Shown here in pieces: positions 35,001 to 43,845 of a DNA stretch of 64,000 nt. Source of the stretch: Flagellimonas alvinocaridis (GTDB taxonomy: Bacteria > Bacteroidota > Bacteroidia > Flavobacteriales > Flavobacteriaceae); the NCBI RefSeq assembly GCF_004916895.1, contig NZ_SNTZ01000001.1, forward strand, positions 466,263-530,262, written 5' to 3'. Made by a program: the position numbers and the translations under genes. The notes below the pieces were generated by a model. It saw only the letters and a program-made list of their open reading frames with translations. It did no database searches and had not been told where the DNA came from. Each line of letters opens with the position of its first letter. Within the stretch, counting starts at the first letter, position 1.

Positions 35001-35714
35001 CTAAAGCTGCTTTTTTACAATCATAAAGACCTGCAGTACATCTTCTAACGGCAGCTCAAAATCCTGATATTCTGGGGACGAATTTAGATTATGGCATTGT
35101 AAAGCTTTGGTTTCTTTGCGATATCCTGTAAGTTGCTTACAGGTAATCCGGTCTTTGCATACCAAAACATAGGGCTTATTCCAAAGTGTATCATCATTTT
35201 TAACCAGCCATTCCTTTTTTTGACCTAACCCTAGTACAAAAGCTTTATTGGGGATGGCATGTATGCTACCATCGTTCATAGAGTCTCCTGAAATTTCAAA
35301 AATACGGTGAGATTCTTTGGCCACGGAGTCAATAATAAATGCAGATTGAAAAGGTACCTTTGGATCATTCTTATCGGGCTTATCCAACGCCTCAATGTAT
35401 TTATTGTACCATTCTACCAAAACCAAAGGGGCCATTGCCAAATATTTGCCATGTTCCAAGGGGTAAAAAACGCATCCGTGCTTTGTAAAGGGTTGGTCTT
35501 TGGTATAATTTTCACCCAGATCATTGATTTCCCGCAGATGAAGTTCCGCGATGGTCATATCAAAATATTGGGCAATCTTGGTTAAATTTTTAATGGGTAT
35601 GTTCGCGTTCTTTCGCTCGTAAAGCTGTATGGTACGCAGGCTCACCCCTATTTTTTCTCCTAATTGCGTTTGGCTGATTTTCTTTTTGCGCCTTAATTGT
35701 TTAATTATAACCAT
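35001..35714 (-). CDS. Phage-type repressor: XRE HTH plus S24 (LexA/CI-like) peptidase domain
   Basis: Starting at ATG 35714 (MVIIKQLRRKK), the product is 237 residues; the longer frame to 35801 would run through the operator. Residues 1-65 are a helix-turn-helix (SQTQLGEKIGVSLRTIQLYE). The C-terminal part has the S24 Ser in FEISGDSMNDG and a suitable Lys in ITCKQLTGY, so self-cleavage of the LexA/CI type is possible. A 23-bp dyad lies 12 bp upstream of the ATG. It faces a small HTH gene, as in a cI/cro switch, but no other phage gene is present. Confidence 0.85.
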   Translation of the reverse strand: MVIIKQLRRKKKISQTQLGEKIGVSLRTIQLYERKNANIPIKNLTKIAQYFDMTIAELHLREINDLGENYTKDQPFTKHGCVFYPLEHGKYLAMAPLVLVEWYNKYIEALDKPDKNDPKVPFQSAFIIDSVAKESHRIFEISGDSMNDGSIHAIPNKAFVLGLGQKKEWLVKNDDTLWNKPYVLVCKDRITCKQLTGYRKETKALQCHNLNSSPEYQDFELPLEDVLQVFMIVKKQL

Positions 35715-35725
35715 AAAATTATTAT

Positions 35726-35748
35726 ATTGTGTAAAATTATTACGCAAT
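35726..35748. promoter_or_regulatory. 23-bp operator-like dyad upstream of the S24 repressor
   Basis: ATTGTGTAA (35726-35734) and TTACGCAAT (35740-35748) match as inverted repeats at 8 of 9 positions around AATTA. The position next to the repressor start suggests autoregulation. Confidence 0.6.
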
Positions 35749-35861
35749 ACACTATAGCCGCAGCGATTCCGCCACTTTTCTGTAATTGGGTTACAAGCCA
35801 AATATAGAAAATAGGATCAGACCCCAATAAAATAATTACTAATCCCTTAAAGTATTTAAGT

Positions 35862-36182
35862 ATGGGGTCAAGGAACAATTTGAACCTTGTCATCAAAAGT
35901 GATGACATTTTTACCACTGACGACTATGGAAAACCAATCGATGAAAGGCTTTCCGAAATTTTGCGCAGAAACGTCTCCAAAAATGATTTGGCAAACATCG
36001 CTATCCAAAGTAAAGTGAGCTTTTCAACCATTAGGGATGTTGTGTACCGAACCAACAGTCTTACAAAATCAAATGCGTTGGCAATTTCATTGCTTATCCA
36101 TGCAGCGTTTGAAAATTCCATTGGTTTTAAGTTAAGGGCGGAAGGGGATATTCTGTTTTTAGGTGGATTGCTAAAGTTCTAA
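35862..36182 (+). CDS. Small HTH-like protein divergent from the repressor
   Basis: The 106-residue protein contains a segment (SKNDLANIAIQSKVSFSTIR) with the spacing of a helix-turn-helix, like phage Cro or excision-control proteins. No family can be named with certainty. A short inverted repeat GACCCCA/TGGGGTC (35820-35826 and 35863-35869) spans the start codon. It ends 12 bp inside the convergent GNAT gene. The pairing with the repressor suggests a two-state regulatory module. Confidence 0.62.
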   Translation: MGSRNNLNLVIKSDDIFTTDDYGKPIDERLSEILRRNVSKNDLANIAIQSKVSFSTIRDVVYRTNSLTKSNALAISLLIHAAFENSIGFKLRAEGDILFLGGLLKF

Positions 36183-36695
36183 GCGTAAAAGCCAATCGGT
36201 CTGCTCATCGCTTCCAATAAGGTAAGGGTGTTCCCCAAATTTTTGGAAGCCATGTCTTTGGTAAAAGCGTATGGCCTTGGGGTTGTGCTCCCACACGCCA
36301 AGCCATAGGTATTTCTTTTGGTGCTCCCTTGCCAAGGAAATTATTTGCTTTAGCATTTGGCTACCAATCTGCTTGCCTTGATGTTCCCCCAAAACATAGA
36401 TACGTTCTATCTCCATGGCATTTTTGTCATGCACATCAGTTTGGGCACCGCCGACGTTTAATTTAAAATAGCCCACCAAAATATCTCCGTCATATGCAAA
36501 ATGGAACAGGGAATCTGTATTTGCCAGTTCAGCAGCAAGTGTTTCCTTATTAAAGGCGTTGTCAATATAGTCCTGAAAGTCTTTTGGGTTGTTATCCTTT
36601 TCGAAAGCGGCCACGAACGTACTTATTGATGTTTGCACCAAAGTGTCCAAATCAGATAATGTACATGATGGAAAGGATAGGTTCTTTGTGGTCAT
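36171..36695 (-). CDS. GNAT-family N-acetyltransferase
   Basis: The 174-residue protein has the acetyl-CoA-binding motif in LGEHQGKQIGSQMLKQI and the following helix and strand LWLGVWEHNPKAIRFYQRHGF. It probably acetylates a small amine or peptide N-terminus, but the substrate cannot be read. It is convergent with the HTH gene and overlaps it slightly. Confidence 0.9.
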   Translation of the reverse strand: MTTKNLSFPSCTLSDLDTLVQTSISTFVAAFEKDNNPKDFQDYIDNAFNKETLAAELANTDSLFHFAYDGDILVGYFKLNVGGAQTDVHDKNAMEIERIYVLGEHQGKQIGSQMLKQIISLAREHQKKYLWLGVWEHNPKAIRFYQRHGFQKFGEHPYLIGSDEQTDWLLRLEL

Positions 36696-36768
36696 GTAGT
36701 AAAATTATCGCAAAAAAAAGAGCCTAACAATGTGTTGGCTCCAAATTTTTACAGGGGGGATTGTCAGT

Positions 36769-36876
36769 CTAAAGCATGAATAGCTTTTTGATGAGTAGCA
36801 TAAATCCTGTGAAAAAATCGTTTCGGTAAACTTGAACGCTTTCGTCCATAGTTGTGTGGTTTAATTTGGTTGCCAT
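36769..36876 (-). CDS. Possible 35-residue small protein
   Basis: ATG 36876 to TAG 36769 encodes a short protein beginning MATKLNHTTMDESVQVY and ending FMLLIKKLFML. The first half is hydrophilic and the second is an amphipathic or membrane-seeking helix. It fills an otherwise empty 311-bp gap. No Shine-Dalgarno is expected in this phylum, so start support is weak. It is reported as a candidate only. Confidence 0.4.
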   Translation of the reverse strand: MATKLNHTTMDESVQVYRNDFFTGFMLLIKKLFML

Positions 36877-37006
36877 GGTGCTGTTTTTACGGTTGTCAAT
36901 TTGGGTAAAAAATTCAATATAACCAAATATAAAGTCGATGATTGGTAATCTAAAACTTATGTTGTGTAACGTGTTTTTTTTGTTGTAAAAAATCGAATGA
37001 TATTTG

Positions 37007-37660
37007 CTAAATCTTCATTTCCGGGATTTCTTTTTCCACTATCAATTTTCCTTCGGTAGCATTCACAATGTCATCGACCGTGACCCCAGGTGCCCTTTCT
37101 AGTAGTTTAAATCCTTCCGAAGTAACTTCAAGAACCGCCAAATTGGTCACTATCTTTTTTACACAGCCCACTCCAGTAAGCGGCAGCGTGCACCGTTTTA
37201 AAAGCTTAGACTCTCCAGCCCTGTTGGTATGCATCATGGCAACGATGATATTTTCAGCCGAAGCTACCAAATCCATGGCACCACCCATGCCCTTAACCAT
37301 TTTTCCTGGTATTTTCCAGTTCGCTATGTCGCCATTCTCAGCTACTTCCATGGCACCCAAAATCGTTAAGTCCACATGTTTTCCCCTAATCATCCCAAAA
37401 CTCAAAGCCGAGTCAAAAAAAGAAGCTCCTGGCAATGTGGTTATGGTCTGTTTTCCTGCGTTAATAATATCAGCATCCTCGTCTCCTTCAAAAGGGAAAG
37501 GTCCCATACCAAGAACCCCATTCTCGCTCTGGAATTCCACACTGATATCATCCCGCACAAAATTGGCCACCAAGGTGGGAATGCCTATGCCTAAATTGAC
37601 ATAATATCCATCCTTTACCTCTCTTGCTATCCGTTTTGCTATTCCGTTTTTGTCCAACAT
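37007..37660 (-). CDS. scoB: 3-oxoacid CoA-transferase subunit B
   Basis: The 217-residue beta subunit has the catalytic glutamate in VEFQSENGVLGMGP and the N-terminal YYVNLGIGIPTLVANF. With subunit A it moves CoA between succinyl-CoA and acetoacetate or a similar acid. It starts 2 bp after scoA, so the subunits are made together. Confidence 0.95.
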   Translation of the reverse strand: MLDKNGIAKRIAREVKDGYYVNLGIGIPTLVANFVRDDISVEFQSENGVLGMGPFPFEGDEDADIINAGKQTITTLPGASFFDSALSFGMIRGKHVDLTILGAMEVAENGDIANWKIPGKMVKGMGGAMDLVASAENIIVAMMHTNRAGESKLLKRCTLPLTGVGCVKKIVTNLAVLEVTSEGFKLLERAPGVTVDDIVNATEGKLIVEKEIPEMKI

Positions 37661-37662
37661 AA

Positions 37663-38364
37663 CTACTTTTTTGTCCTAACTGTTCTTTGCTCTATTCGCT
37701 TCTCAAATTTTTCTCCTTGGAAAATACGCTGCACGAATATTCCAGGGATATGAACTTGATTGGGATCCAAACTACCAGCCGGAAGCAGTTCTTCCACTTC
37801 GGCAACCGTAATCTTGGCAGCCCCACACATGCAAGGGTTAAAGTTTCGGGCCGTACCCTTGAATATGAGATTCCCTGCTTCATCTCCTTTCCAAGCTTTT
37901 ACAAAAGAAAAATCAGCTTTAAACGCGGGTTCCAGAACATACATTTTCCCATCAAACTCGCGGGTTTCCTTTCCTTTGGCCACTTCGGTGCCATATCCTG
38001 CAGGAGTATAAAATGCTGGGAAGCCTGCTTGGGCGGCCCTACATTTTTCAGCCAGAGTGCCTTGTGGGGTCAATTCAACTTCCAATTCCCCACTTAACAT
38101 TTGACGTTCAAACTCATCGTTTTCACCCACATAGGAGGATATCATTTTTTTAATTTGATGTTTTTGCAATAGAAGCCCCAGTCCAAAATCATCTACCCCT
38201 GCATTGTTAGATATACAAGTAATATCCTTGATGCCTAATCGAACCAGTTCAGCGATTGCATTTTCCGGGATTCCGCAGAGCCCGAATCCACCCAACATAA
38301 AGGTCATGCCATCAGCAACACCCTTTAAGGCTTCTTGGACGTTAGAAACAGTTTTATTGATCAT
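37663..38364 (-). CDS. scoA: 3-oxoacid CoA-transferase subunit A
   Basis: The 233-residue alpha subunit contains the CoA-binding glycine-rich loop [15 protein letters not shown] and later [17 protein letters not shown]. It forms the enzyme with the beta subunit encoded directly downstream. The substrate is probably succinyl-CoA and acetoacetate, though other acids are possible. The two genes appear to be a separate operon. Confidence 0.95.
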   Translation of the reverse strand: MINKTVSNVQEALKGVADGMTFMLGGFGLCGIPENAIAELVRLGIKDITCISNNAGVDDFGLGLLLQKHQIKKMISSYVGENDEFERQMLSGELEVELTPQGTLAEKCRAAQAGFPAFYTPAGYGTEVAKGKETREFDGKMYVLEPAFKADFSFVKAWKGDEAGNLIFKGTARNFNPCMCGAAKITVAEVEELLPAGSLDPNQVHIPGIFVQRIFQGEKFEKRIEQRTVRTKK

Positions 38365-38406
38365 AGGTCTTGTCTTTTTCCGATTGCTTGAAATTACGAT
38401 TTAAAT

Positions 38407-38440
38407 AAAAAAGCCCCAAGACAATACTGCTTGGGGCCTA
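38407..38440 (-). terminator. Terminator after the PBP1A gene
   Basis: GCCCCAAG (38413-38420) and CTTGGGGC (38430-38437) form the stem, and the minus strand continues into a T run. It closes the ricT-gldH-PBP operon. Confidence 0.85.
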
Positions 38441-38460
38441 CTTTTTTTAGTATGTGATGA

Positions 38461-40788
38461 TCAAAAATCGATGTCCTCTAAATCGTCCTCGGTATCCAAA
38501 TCATCTTGTTCTTCCTGGGTTTGCTTGGTACAATCCACATTTATGGACATTTCCTCTGGTTCTTCAAAGGCATCCTTTGAAATTCCCAGCTCCTCGTTTT
38601 CATAATTCTTTTTCATATAAATTGCCCAAATAGGCAATGCCATGGACGCCCCTTGGCCATAAAGAAGTCTAGAAAAGTGGATGGACCTATCGTCTCCACC
38701 TACCCAAACACCGGTCACCAAATTAGGTACCATCCCCATGAACCATCCATCACTTTGGTTTTGGGTAGTTCCTGTTTTACCAGCAATCGGGTTTGTCAAT
38801 TCGTAAGGATATCCTGTAACGATTTCTTTATATACGGTCTGATTCTTGGCATAGGAATGGCGCAATCTACCGCCAGAGCCATATAATGTAACCCCTTCCA
38901 TAAGGTTGATCATGGCATAGGCCACATCTTTGCTAAGTACATCCTTTGTTTCAGGAGTGTATTCATACAGCACCGTTCCGTTTTTATCTTCAATGCGTGT
39001 TACTGTAACAGGCTTTACATAAACCCCTTGATTGGCAAATGTTCCAAAGGCCCCCACCATTTCGTATACGCTTACATCGGGAGTACCCAATGCAATGGCA
39101 GGTACTTCCTGGATCTCTTGGGTAATTCCCATATTCCTTGCTATGGTGGCTACTGACCCTGGCCCTACCCTGTCTATTAACTGGGCAGTAACGGTGTTCA
39201 CGGAATTGGCCAAGGCACTTTTTAAGGTCATGTCCTCTCCAGAGTACTTTCCATCAGAGTTTTTAGGGCACCAAGCATCTATATTTCCATGTTTCCCAGG
39301 TTCAATACAATATTGATTATCGGGTAGGGTATAACATGGAGAATACCTTAATTGGTCCATGGCCGCCGCATATACAAAGGGTTTAAAAGTAGACCCGGCC
39401 TGTCTTGTTCCTTGAATCACATTATCATACTGAAAGTGCTTGTAATCCACACCACCGACCCAAGCTTTTACATGCCCAGTCTGTGGTTCCATGGACATCA
39501 TAGCTGTTCTAAGGAATGTCTTGTAATACCGAATGGAATCCAAGGGTGTCATGATGGTGTCCTTTTCATAGGAATCACTGTTCCAATCAAAAACCGTCAT
39601 TTCGGTTTTCTCGTGGAAGGAAGCTTCGATAGCTTCTTCAGACAAACCATCATTTTTTAAATTTTTCCATCTGGGCGAACGCTTCATGGCACTCCGCATA
39701 ATCGTATCAATGGCCCCTTTGCTAATGTCCAAAAATGGGGCAGTCGGGTTTCTGTCCGGAGTATTCTGATGAAAGAACTCAGCCTGTAAATTTTTCATAT
39801 GGGCCTCTACCGCTTCTTCCGCATTCTTTTGCATACGCGAATCGATGGTGGTATAGACTTTTAGACCATCCAGGTAGATATTGTACTTTTCCCCATCTGG
39901 TTTAGGGTTTTCCTTAATCCAACCATTTAGAAAACGCTGCAAATGCATTCTAAAATACGTGGCCAATCCCTCACGGTGTGATTCTGGATTAAAATTGATG
40001 TTCATCTTCAGCCCTTGAAGTGAATCTTTTTGTGTTTCGGTGATATAGCCATATTTGGCCATTTGCGCCAATACGGTGTTTCTTCGGTTAAAGACCAATT
40101 CTTCCCTACGGATTGGATTATAAAGTGAGGAGTTCTTTAACATTCCCACTAAGACCGCAGATTCTTCTGTCCTTAAATCAGAGGGTTCTTTTCCAAAATA
40201 AATTCTGGCCGCAGAACGGATACCATCGGCATTGTAGTGAAAATCATATTGGTTGAGGTACATAGATATGATTTCCTCTTTGGTATAGTTTCTCTCCAAA
40301 CGGGTTGCAATGACCCATTCCTTGATTTTCTGTGTAACGGCCTCAAAAAGGTTTCTGGAACGAACCCCCACAAACAACTGTCTGGCCAGCTGTTGGGATA
40401 TGGTACTTGCGCCTCCCTTACTGCCTAAAAAGATAAAGGCTCGCAATGTACCGCGAGCATCAATTCCTGAGTGTTGAAAATACCGGGCATCTTCTGTGGC
40501 CACCAAGGCATTTACCAAATTTTCGGGCAATTCTTCATATGCGACCGGAGTTCTATTGTCATCCAAATAGTATTTTCCCAAGGTTTCACCATCTGAGGAG
40601 ATAATTTCTGTTGCCAGATTGGTGTTTGGGTTTTCCAAGTGCTCAAATGTGGGCATCGGACCAAAAACTCCCCATGACGCTAAAAGAAAAACCAATATGG
40701 CCATAAGAACACCGGACCCAAATAGAATCCAAAACCATTTAATGTAGGTAAAAAAGCCTTGCTGCTTTTTTTGTTTTGTTTTTGTCAT
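38461..40788 (-). CDS. Class A penicillin-binding protein (PBP1A type)
   Basis: The 775-residue bifunctional enzyme has a cytoplasmic basic start and one membrane helix (about 15-38). The glycosyltransferase domain follows with EDARYFQHSGID and GGASTISQQLARQL. The transpeptidase domain has the SxxK in AGSTFKPF, SVN in ALANSVNTV and KTG in AGKTGTTQNQSDGWF. It polymerises and crosslinks peptidoglycan in the periplasm. The C-terminal tail is strongly acidic. It follows gldH by 3 bp. Confidence 0.95.
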   Translation of the reverse strand: MTKTKQKKQQGFFTYIKWFWILFGSGVLMAILVFLLASWGVFGPMPTFEHLENPNTNLATEIISSDGETLGKYYLDDNRTPVAYEELPENLVNALVATEDARYFQHSGIDARGTLRAFIFLGSKGGASTISQQLARQLFVGVRSRNLFEAVTQKIKEWVIATRLERNYTKEEIISMYLNQYDFHYNADGIRSAARIYFGKEPSDLRTEESAVLVGMLKNSSLYNPIRREELVFNRRNTVLAQMAKYGYITETQKDSLQGLKMNINFNPESHREGLATYFRMHLQRFLNGWIKENPKPDGEKYNIYLDGLKVYTTIDSRMQKNAEEAVEAHMKNLQAEFFHQNTPDRNPTAPFLDISKGAIDTIMRSAMKRSPRWKNLKNDGLSEEAIEASFHEKTEMTVFDWNSDSYEKDTIMTPLDSIRYYKTFLRTAMMSMEPQTGHVKAWVGGVDYKHFQYDNVIQGTRQAGSTFKPFVYAAAMDQLRYSPCYTLPDNQYCIEPGKHGNIDAWCPKNSDGKYSGEDMTLKSALANSVNTVTAQLIDRVGPGSVATIARNMGITQEIQEVPAIALGTPDVSVYEMVGAFGTFANQGVYVKPVTVTRIEDKNGTVLYEYTPETKDVLSKDVAYAMINLMEGVTLYGSGGRLRHSYAKNQTVYKEIVTGYPYELTNPIAGKTGTTQNQSDGWFMGMVPNLVTGVWVGGDDRSIHFSRLLYGQGASMALPIWAIYMKKNYENEELGISKDAFEEPEEMSINVDCTKQTQEEQDDLDTEDDLEDIDF

Positions 40789-40791
40789 TGC

Positions 40792-41277
40792 TTATTGGGT
40801 GCTTTTTTCAATTTCCAAACCAACATCTGTAATTCCTTTTAAAGTATGGAGGCCTTCCACATCGCCATTTTTTCGCATGGCATGGGAAATGTTCACTTTA
40901 TATACGCCAGAATCTGGAAAAACGATGTTTTCACGGAACCAAAGTTTACTTTCTTTTACACCACCAAGACCTTTCCCCAACCATTCCCCCGTGGGTTCGG
41001 CCATTCTGTACTCCAAGGTGTCTTTAAGGGTGTTCCCGTCCGGTGATTCCAATTCCGTAATCAGGAAAAGATTGCTGAACGGGAAAGAATCATCATTTCT
41101 TATGTTGATGAACATGTTGTGCGTTACCGTCGAGTCCAACCCATAAAATTCAAACTCCACTTCAGAGTCCATATTCCATTCCCCTTTGTTTATGGGCTTG
41201 TATTCGGAAAACACCAATTGATCATCGCAGGATGACATAGCCATAGCAAATACAAGAAAAATTAGGACATTACGCAT
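40792..41277 (-). CDS. gldH: Gliding motility lipoprotein GldH
   Basis: From ATG 41277 (MRNVLIFLV) the product is 161 residues; the longer frame would overlap ricT by 74 bp. It has a lipobox (MAMSSCDD) and the GldH core with VFSEYKPI, NMFINIRN and ESPDGNTLKDTLEYR. GldH is a lipoprotein required for gliding in Flavobacterium and associated with the type IX secretion machinery. The start overlaps the ricT stop by 8 bp. Confidence 0.9.
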   Translation of the reverse strand: MRNVLIFLVFAMAMSSCDDQLVFSEYKPINKGEWNMDSEVEFEFYGLDSTVTHNMFINIRNDDSFPFSNLFLITELESPDGNTLKDTLEYRMAEPTGEWLGKGLGGVKESKLWFRENIVFPDSGVYKVNISHAMRKNGDVEGLHTLKGITDVGLEIEKSTQ

Positions 41278-42424
41278 TGGAGGATGCTTTTGGATTGGGT
41301 TTTTTCCGGCGCTTTTTCTTTCGTCTCTTTTTAGGCCTGTCAAACCGGGTTAAACTGTCTTGCCCCACAACATTTTCAAATGTTGTTTTCTCTTCATCGA
41401 TATTTTCTTGGGCAAAGTCTTCCAGACTATCAACCTTTTCATTCTTCTTGTTCAGTTCAAGAATTTCCAAAACCTGTTCTTTGTTCAGGGCATGCCACGT
41501 GGCGGGGTCGTCCTTGTAAGAAAACCATAGCGTTTCTTTAAAGATGTCCACTTTCTGACAAAAGGCCAATCCTTTTTTGGTCAACAACTTGCTGTCCTGA
41601 GACGGAAATCCTTTAAGTGCTTCCAAGTACATATCCAACTCATAGTTTAGACAGCACTTTAGTTTACCACACTGACCTGCCAATTTCTGTGGATTCAATG
41701 CCAATTGCTGATATCTGGCAGATGCCGTACTTACCGATCTAAAATCCGTTAACCAAGTGGAGCAACAAAGTTCCCGTCCACAGGAACCAACGCCTCCTAA
41801 ACGTTGTGCTTCTTGGCGGTAGCCTATTTGGCGCATTTCAATTCGAATGCCAAAAGCCTTGGCCATGTCTTTGATCAATTGTCTAAAATCGACCCGATCT
41901 TCCGCCGTGTAGTAAAAAGTTGCCTTAGATCCATCACCCTGAAACTCAACATCACTGAGTTTCATTTCCAGCTTTAGTGAAATGGCAATTTCCCGAGATC
42001 GTTTTTTAATTTCCTCTTCCCGGTCCCGGCACTTTTGCCAGATGTCAATATCCCTTTGGGTGGCTTTTCTGTAGATTTTTGGGAGAGCTTTGTCATCCGC
42101 TGCGACCTTTTTTCGTTTCATCTGGATACGAACCAATTCCCCAGTAAGGGTTACCATGCCCACATCATGACCCGATTTGGCTTGGGTAGCCACCACATCA
42201 CCTATGGATAACGGAAGATTGTCCGCATTCCTATAAAATTCTTTTCTACTGTTCTTGAAACGCACCTCAACGCAATCAAAAGATTTTTGACCGTTGGGCA
42301 ACGACATATTGGAAAGCCAATCGAAGACCGTTAGCTTGTTACAACCATCAGTGCCGCAAGTCCCATTGTTCTTGCAACCACGCGGTTGTCCATCCTTGCC
42401 GGTTGAACAACTGCTACACGCCAT
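41270..42424 (-). CDS. ricT: RicT/PSP1-domain regulatory iron-sulfur protein
   Basis: The 384-residue protein has a Cys-rich N-terminus (MACSSCSTGK, then GTCGTDGC), a PSP1 domain, and the motifs GGVGSCGRELCCSTWL and GKLKCCLNYEL. In Bacillus, RicT (YaaT) with RicA and RicF affects RNA processing and development and binds Fe-S clusters. No RicA or RicF is seen here. The C-terminus is rich in lysine and arginine, which suggests nucleic-acid contact. It is first in the operon with gldH and PBP1A. Confidence 0.92.
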   Translation of the reverse strand: MACSSCSTGKDGQPRGCKNNGTCGTDGCNKLTVFDWLSNMSLPNGQKSFDCVEVRFKNSRKEFYRNADNLPLSIGDVVATQAKSGHDVGMVTLTGELVRIQMKRKKVAADDKALPKIYRKATQRDIDIWQKCRDREEEIKKRSREIAISLKLEMKLSDVEFQGDGSKATFYYTAEDRVDFRQLIKDMAKAFGIRIEMRQIGYRQEAQRLGGVGSCGRELCCSTWLTDFRSVSTASARYQQLALNPQKLAGQCGKLKCCLNYELDMYLEALKGFPSQDSKLLTKKGLAFCQKVDIFKETLWFSYKDDPATWHALNKEQVLEILELNKKNEKVDSLEDFAQENIDEEKTTFENVVGQDSLTRFDRPKKRRKKKRRKKPNPKASSNA

Positions 42425-42527
42425 ATTTTGTATCTTGATTCAAGAAAAGGTATGCCCTTTTCCCAAATAGGGTTCATAAAAATTACTCAATTGTAAATAT
42501 AGCACAATTTGTGGCTATCGTGAAATG

Positions 42528-43559
42528 CTAGTTTTTGTATTTCAACACGGGAGAACGTCCTTTTTTAAAAATCTTGTTGCTGACTTCCTTCCCCTTGCGG
42601 AGTTTCTTTTGCTCCTCATAAGGCAGGGCATGGATTTCTTGACATTCCGTAGAGCAGCAATTATCCATTGCCTTAGCACATTCCTCGCACTGGATAAACA
42701 GCAAATGACAGGCTTCATTGGCGCAATTGACATGGGTATCGCAAGGTTTACCGCATTGGTGGCAATTGGAAATGATGTCATCCGAAATACGCTCCCCTCT
42801 CCGGTGGTCAAAAACAAAGTTTTTGCCTAAAAATTTATTTTCAAGATTGTTGGCCTTGACCTGTCTGGTATATTCAATGATACCACCTTCCAACTGGTAC
42901 ACATTTTTAAAACCTTTGTGTTTGTAATAAGCGCTGGCCTTTTCGCAACGAATGCCTCCGGTACAGTACATGACCAATTTCTTATCTTCCTTGTGTTCGG
43001 CCAAATCAGCTTCAATAATATCCAAAGAATCCCTAAATGTATCCACATCCGGTGTAATGGCATTTTTAAAGTGGCCTATTTCACTTTCATAGTGGTTTCG
43101 CATATCCACCAAAACCGTATCAGGGTCCTCAATAAGCTCATTGAACTGTTCGGCGCCTACGTGAATTCCTTTGTTGGTGACATCAAAGGTGTTGTCGTTC
43201 AATCCATCGGCCACAATTTTTTCACGGACTTTGACTTTCAGCTTCAGGAAGGATTTATTGTCCTGCTCAATGGCAATGTTCAATCGAACGTTTTCCAAGA
43301 AAGTAATGCTGTCCAAGTGCGCTTTAAAGATTTCAAAATTTTCCGCAGGAACAGAAAGTTGCGCATTAATCCCTTCGTGGGCCACATAGATTCGGCCTAA
43401 AACCTCCATCTCATTCCAAGCTATAAAAAGATGGTTTCGTAAAATTTTGGGGTTCCCAATGTGTGCGTACTGATAGAAAGAGATGGTAAGCCGATCCTTG
43501 CCCGCTTCCTCAATAAGTTTCTCCCTTTCCTTTGCGCTTAATGTATTGTACAGTTGCAT
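42528..43559 (-). CDS. trhO: tRNA uridine(34) hydroxylase TrhO (rhodanese family)
   Basis: The 343-residue protein has an N-terminal acylphosphatase-like domain, a rhodanese domain with catalytic Cys in MYCTGGIRCEKASAYY and a C-terminal Cys-rich region (NCHQCGKPC, NCANEACHLLFIQCEECAKA). TrhO hydroxylates uridine 34 of some tRNAs. The Cys cluster implies a metal site. It is transcribed alone, divergent from recA. Confidence 0.92.
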   Translation of the reverse strand: MQLYNTLSAKEREKLIEEAGKDRLTISFYQYAHIGNPKILRNHLFIAWNEMEVLGRIYVAHEGINAQLSVPAENFEIFKAHLDSITFLENVRLNIAIEQDNKSFLKLKVKVREKIVADGLNDNTFDVTNKGIHVGAEQFNELIEDPDTVLVDMRNHYESEIGHFKNAITPDVDTFRDSLDIIEADLAEHKEDKKLVMYCTGGIRCEKASAYYKHKGFKNVYQLEGGIIEYTRQVKANNLENKFLGKNFVFDHRRGERISDDIISNCHQCGKPCDTHVNCANEACHLLFIQCEECAKAMDNCCSTECQEIHALPYEEQKKLRKGKEVSNKIFKKGRSPVLKYKN

Positions 43560-43606
43560 GCTATACCAATATTTTAAGTTAAAGAATGGCTCTCTAAAAA
43601 TGATTG

Positions 43607-43614
43607 CAAAGATA
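43607..43614 (-). promoter_or_regulatory. Bacteroidota -7 promoter element for trhO
   Basis: The minus strand reads TATCTTTG, a full TAnnTTTG match, 47 bases before the trhO ATG. No clear -33 TTG is visible. Confidence 0.5.
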
Positions 43615-43637
43615 CAAATTCCCGTTGAGGTAAAAAG

Positions 43638-43668
43638 AAAAGGGTTTCCTTAATACAGAAACCCTTTT
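43638..43668. terminator. Terminator-like hairpin between trhO and recA promoters
   Basis: AAAAGGGTTTC (43638-43648) pairs perfectly with GAAACCCTTTT (43658-43668). The T-rich side lies on the minus strand. It stands between two divergent genes, where no gene end is known, so it may be an attenuator or an insulating element. Confidence 0.5.
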
Positions 43669-43719
43669 AAAACCACTTTGGTCTTTTTCACAGCTAAATT
43701 TTCTCCCTACCTTGAATGT

Positions 43720-43733
43720 CGAACTAATGTTCG
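43720..43733. promoter_or_regulatory. SOS-box-like operator upstream of recA
   Basis: CGAAC-TAAT-GTTCG matches the LexA box of Bacillus and Mycobacterium (CGAAC-N4-GTTCG) in both arms. It lies 112 bases before the recA ATG and follows a weak -7-like TACCTTGA. No LexA gene lies in the window. The identification rests on sequence match alone. Confidence 0.6.
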
Positions 43734-43845
43734 CCCTATGGATATTGAGTTAGTACCCCTTAGATTCATATCTGATAAAAAGGTTGCGTGGCCTTTGTCG
43801 TATGAAGAAAGAAATGGTATTTTAGCCTTCCTAATCCATTGAACC

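Noticed and set aside
43738-43845. 34-codon frame just before recA (MDIELVPLRF...)
   Set aside because: It overlaps the recA leader, has no support beyond being open, and the region is better explained as regulatory.
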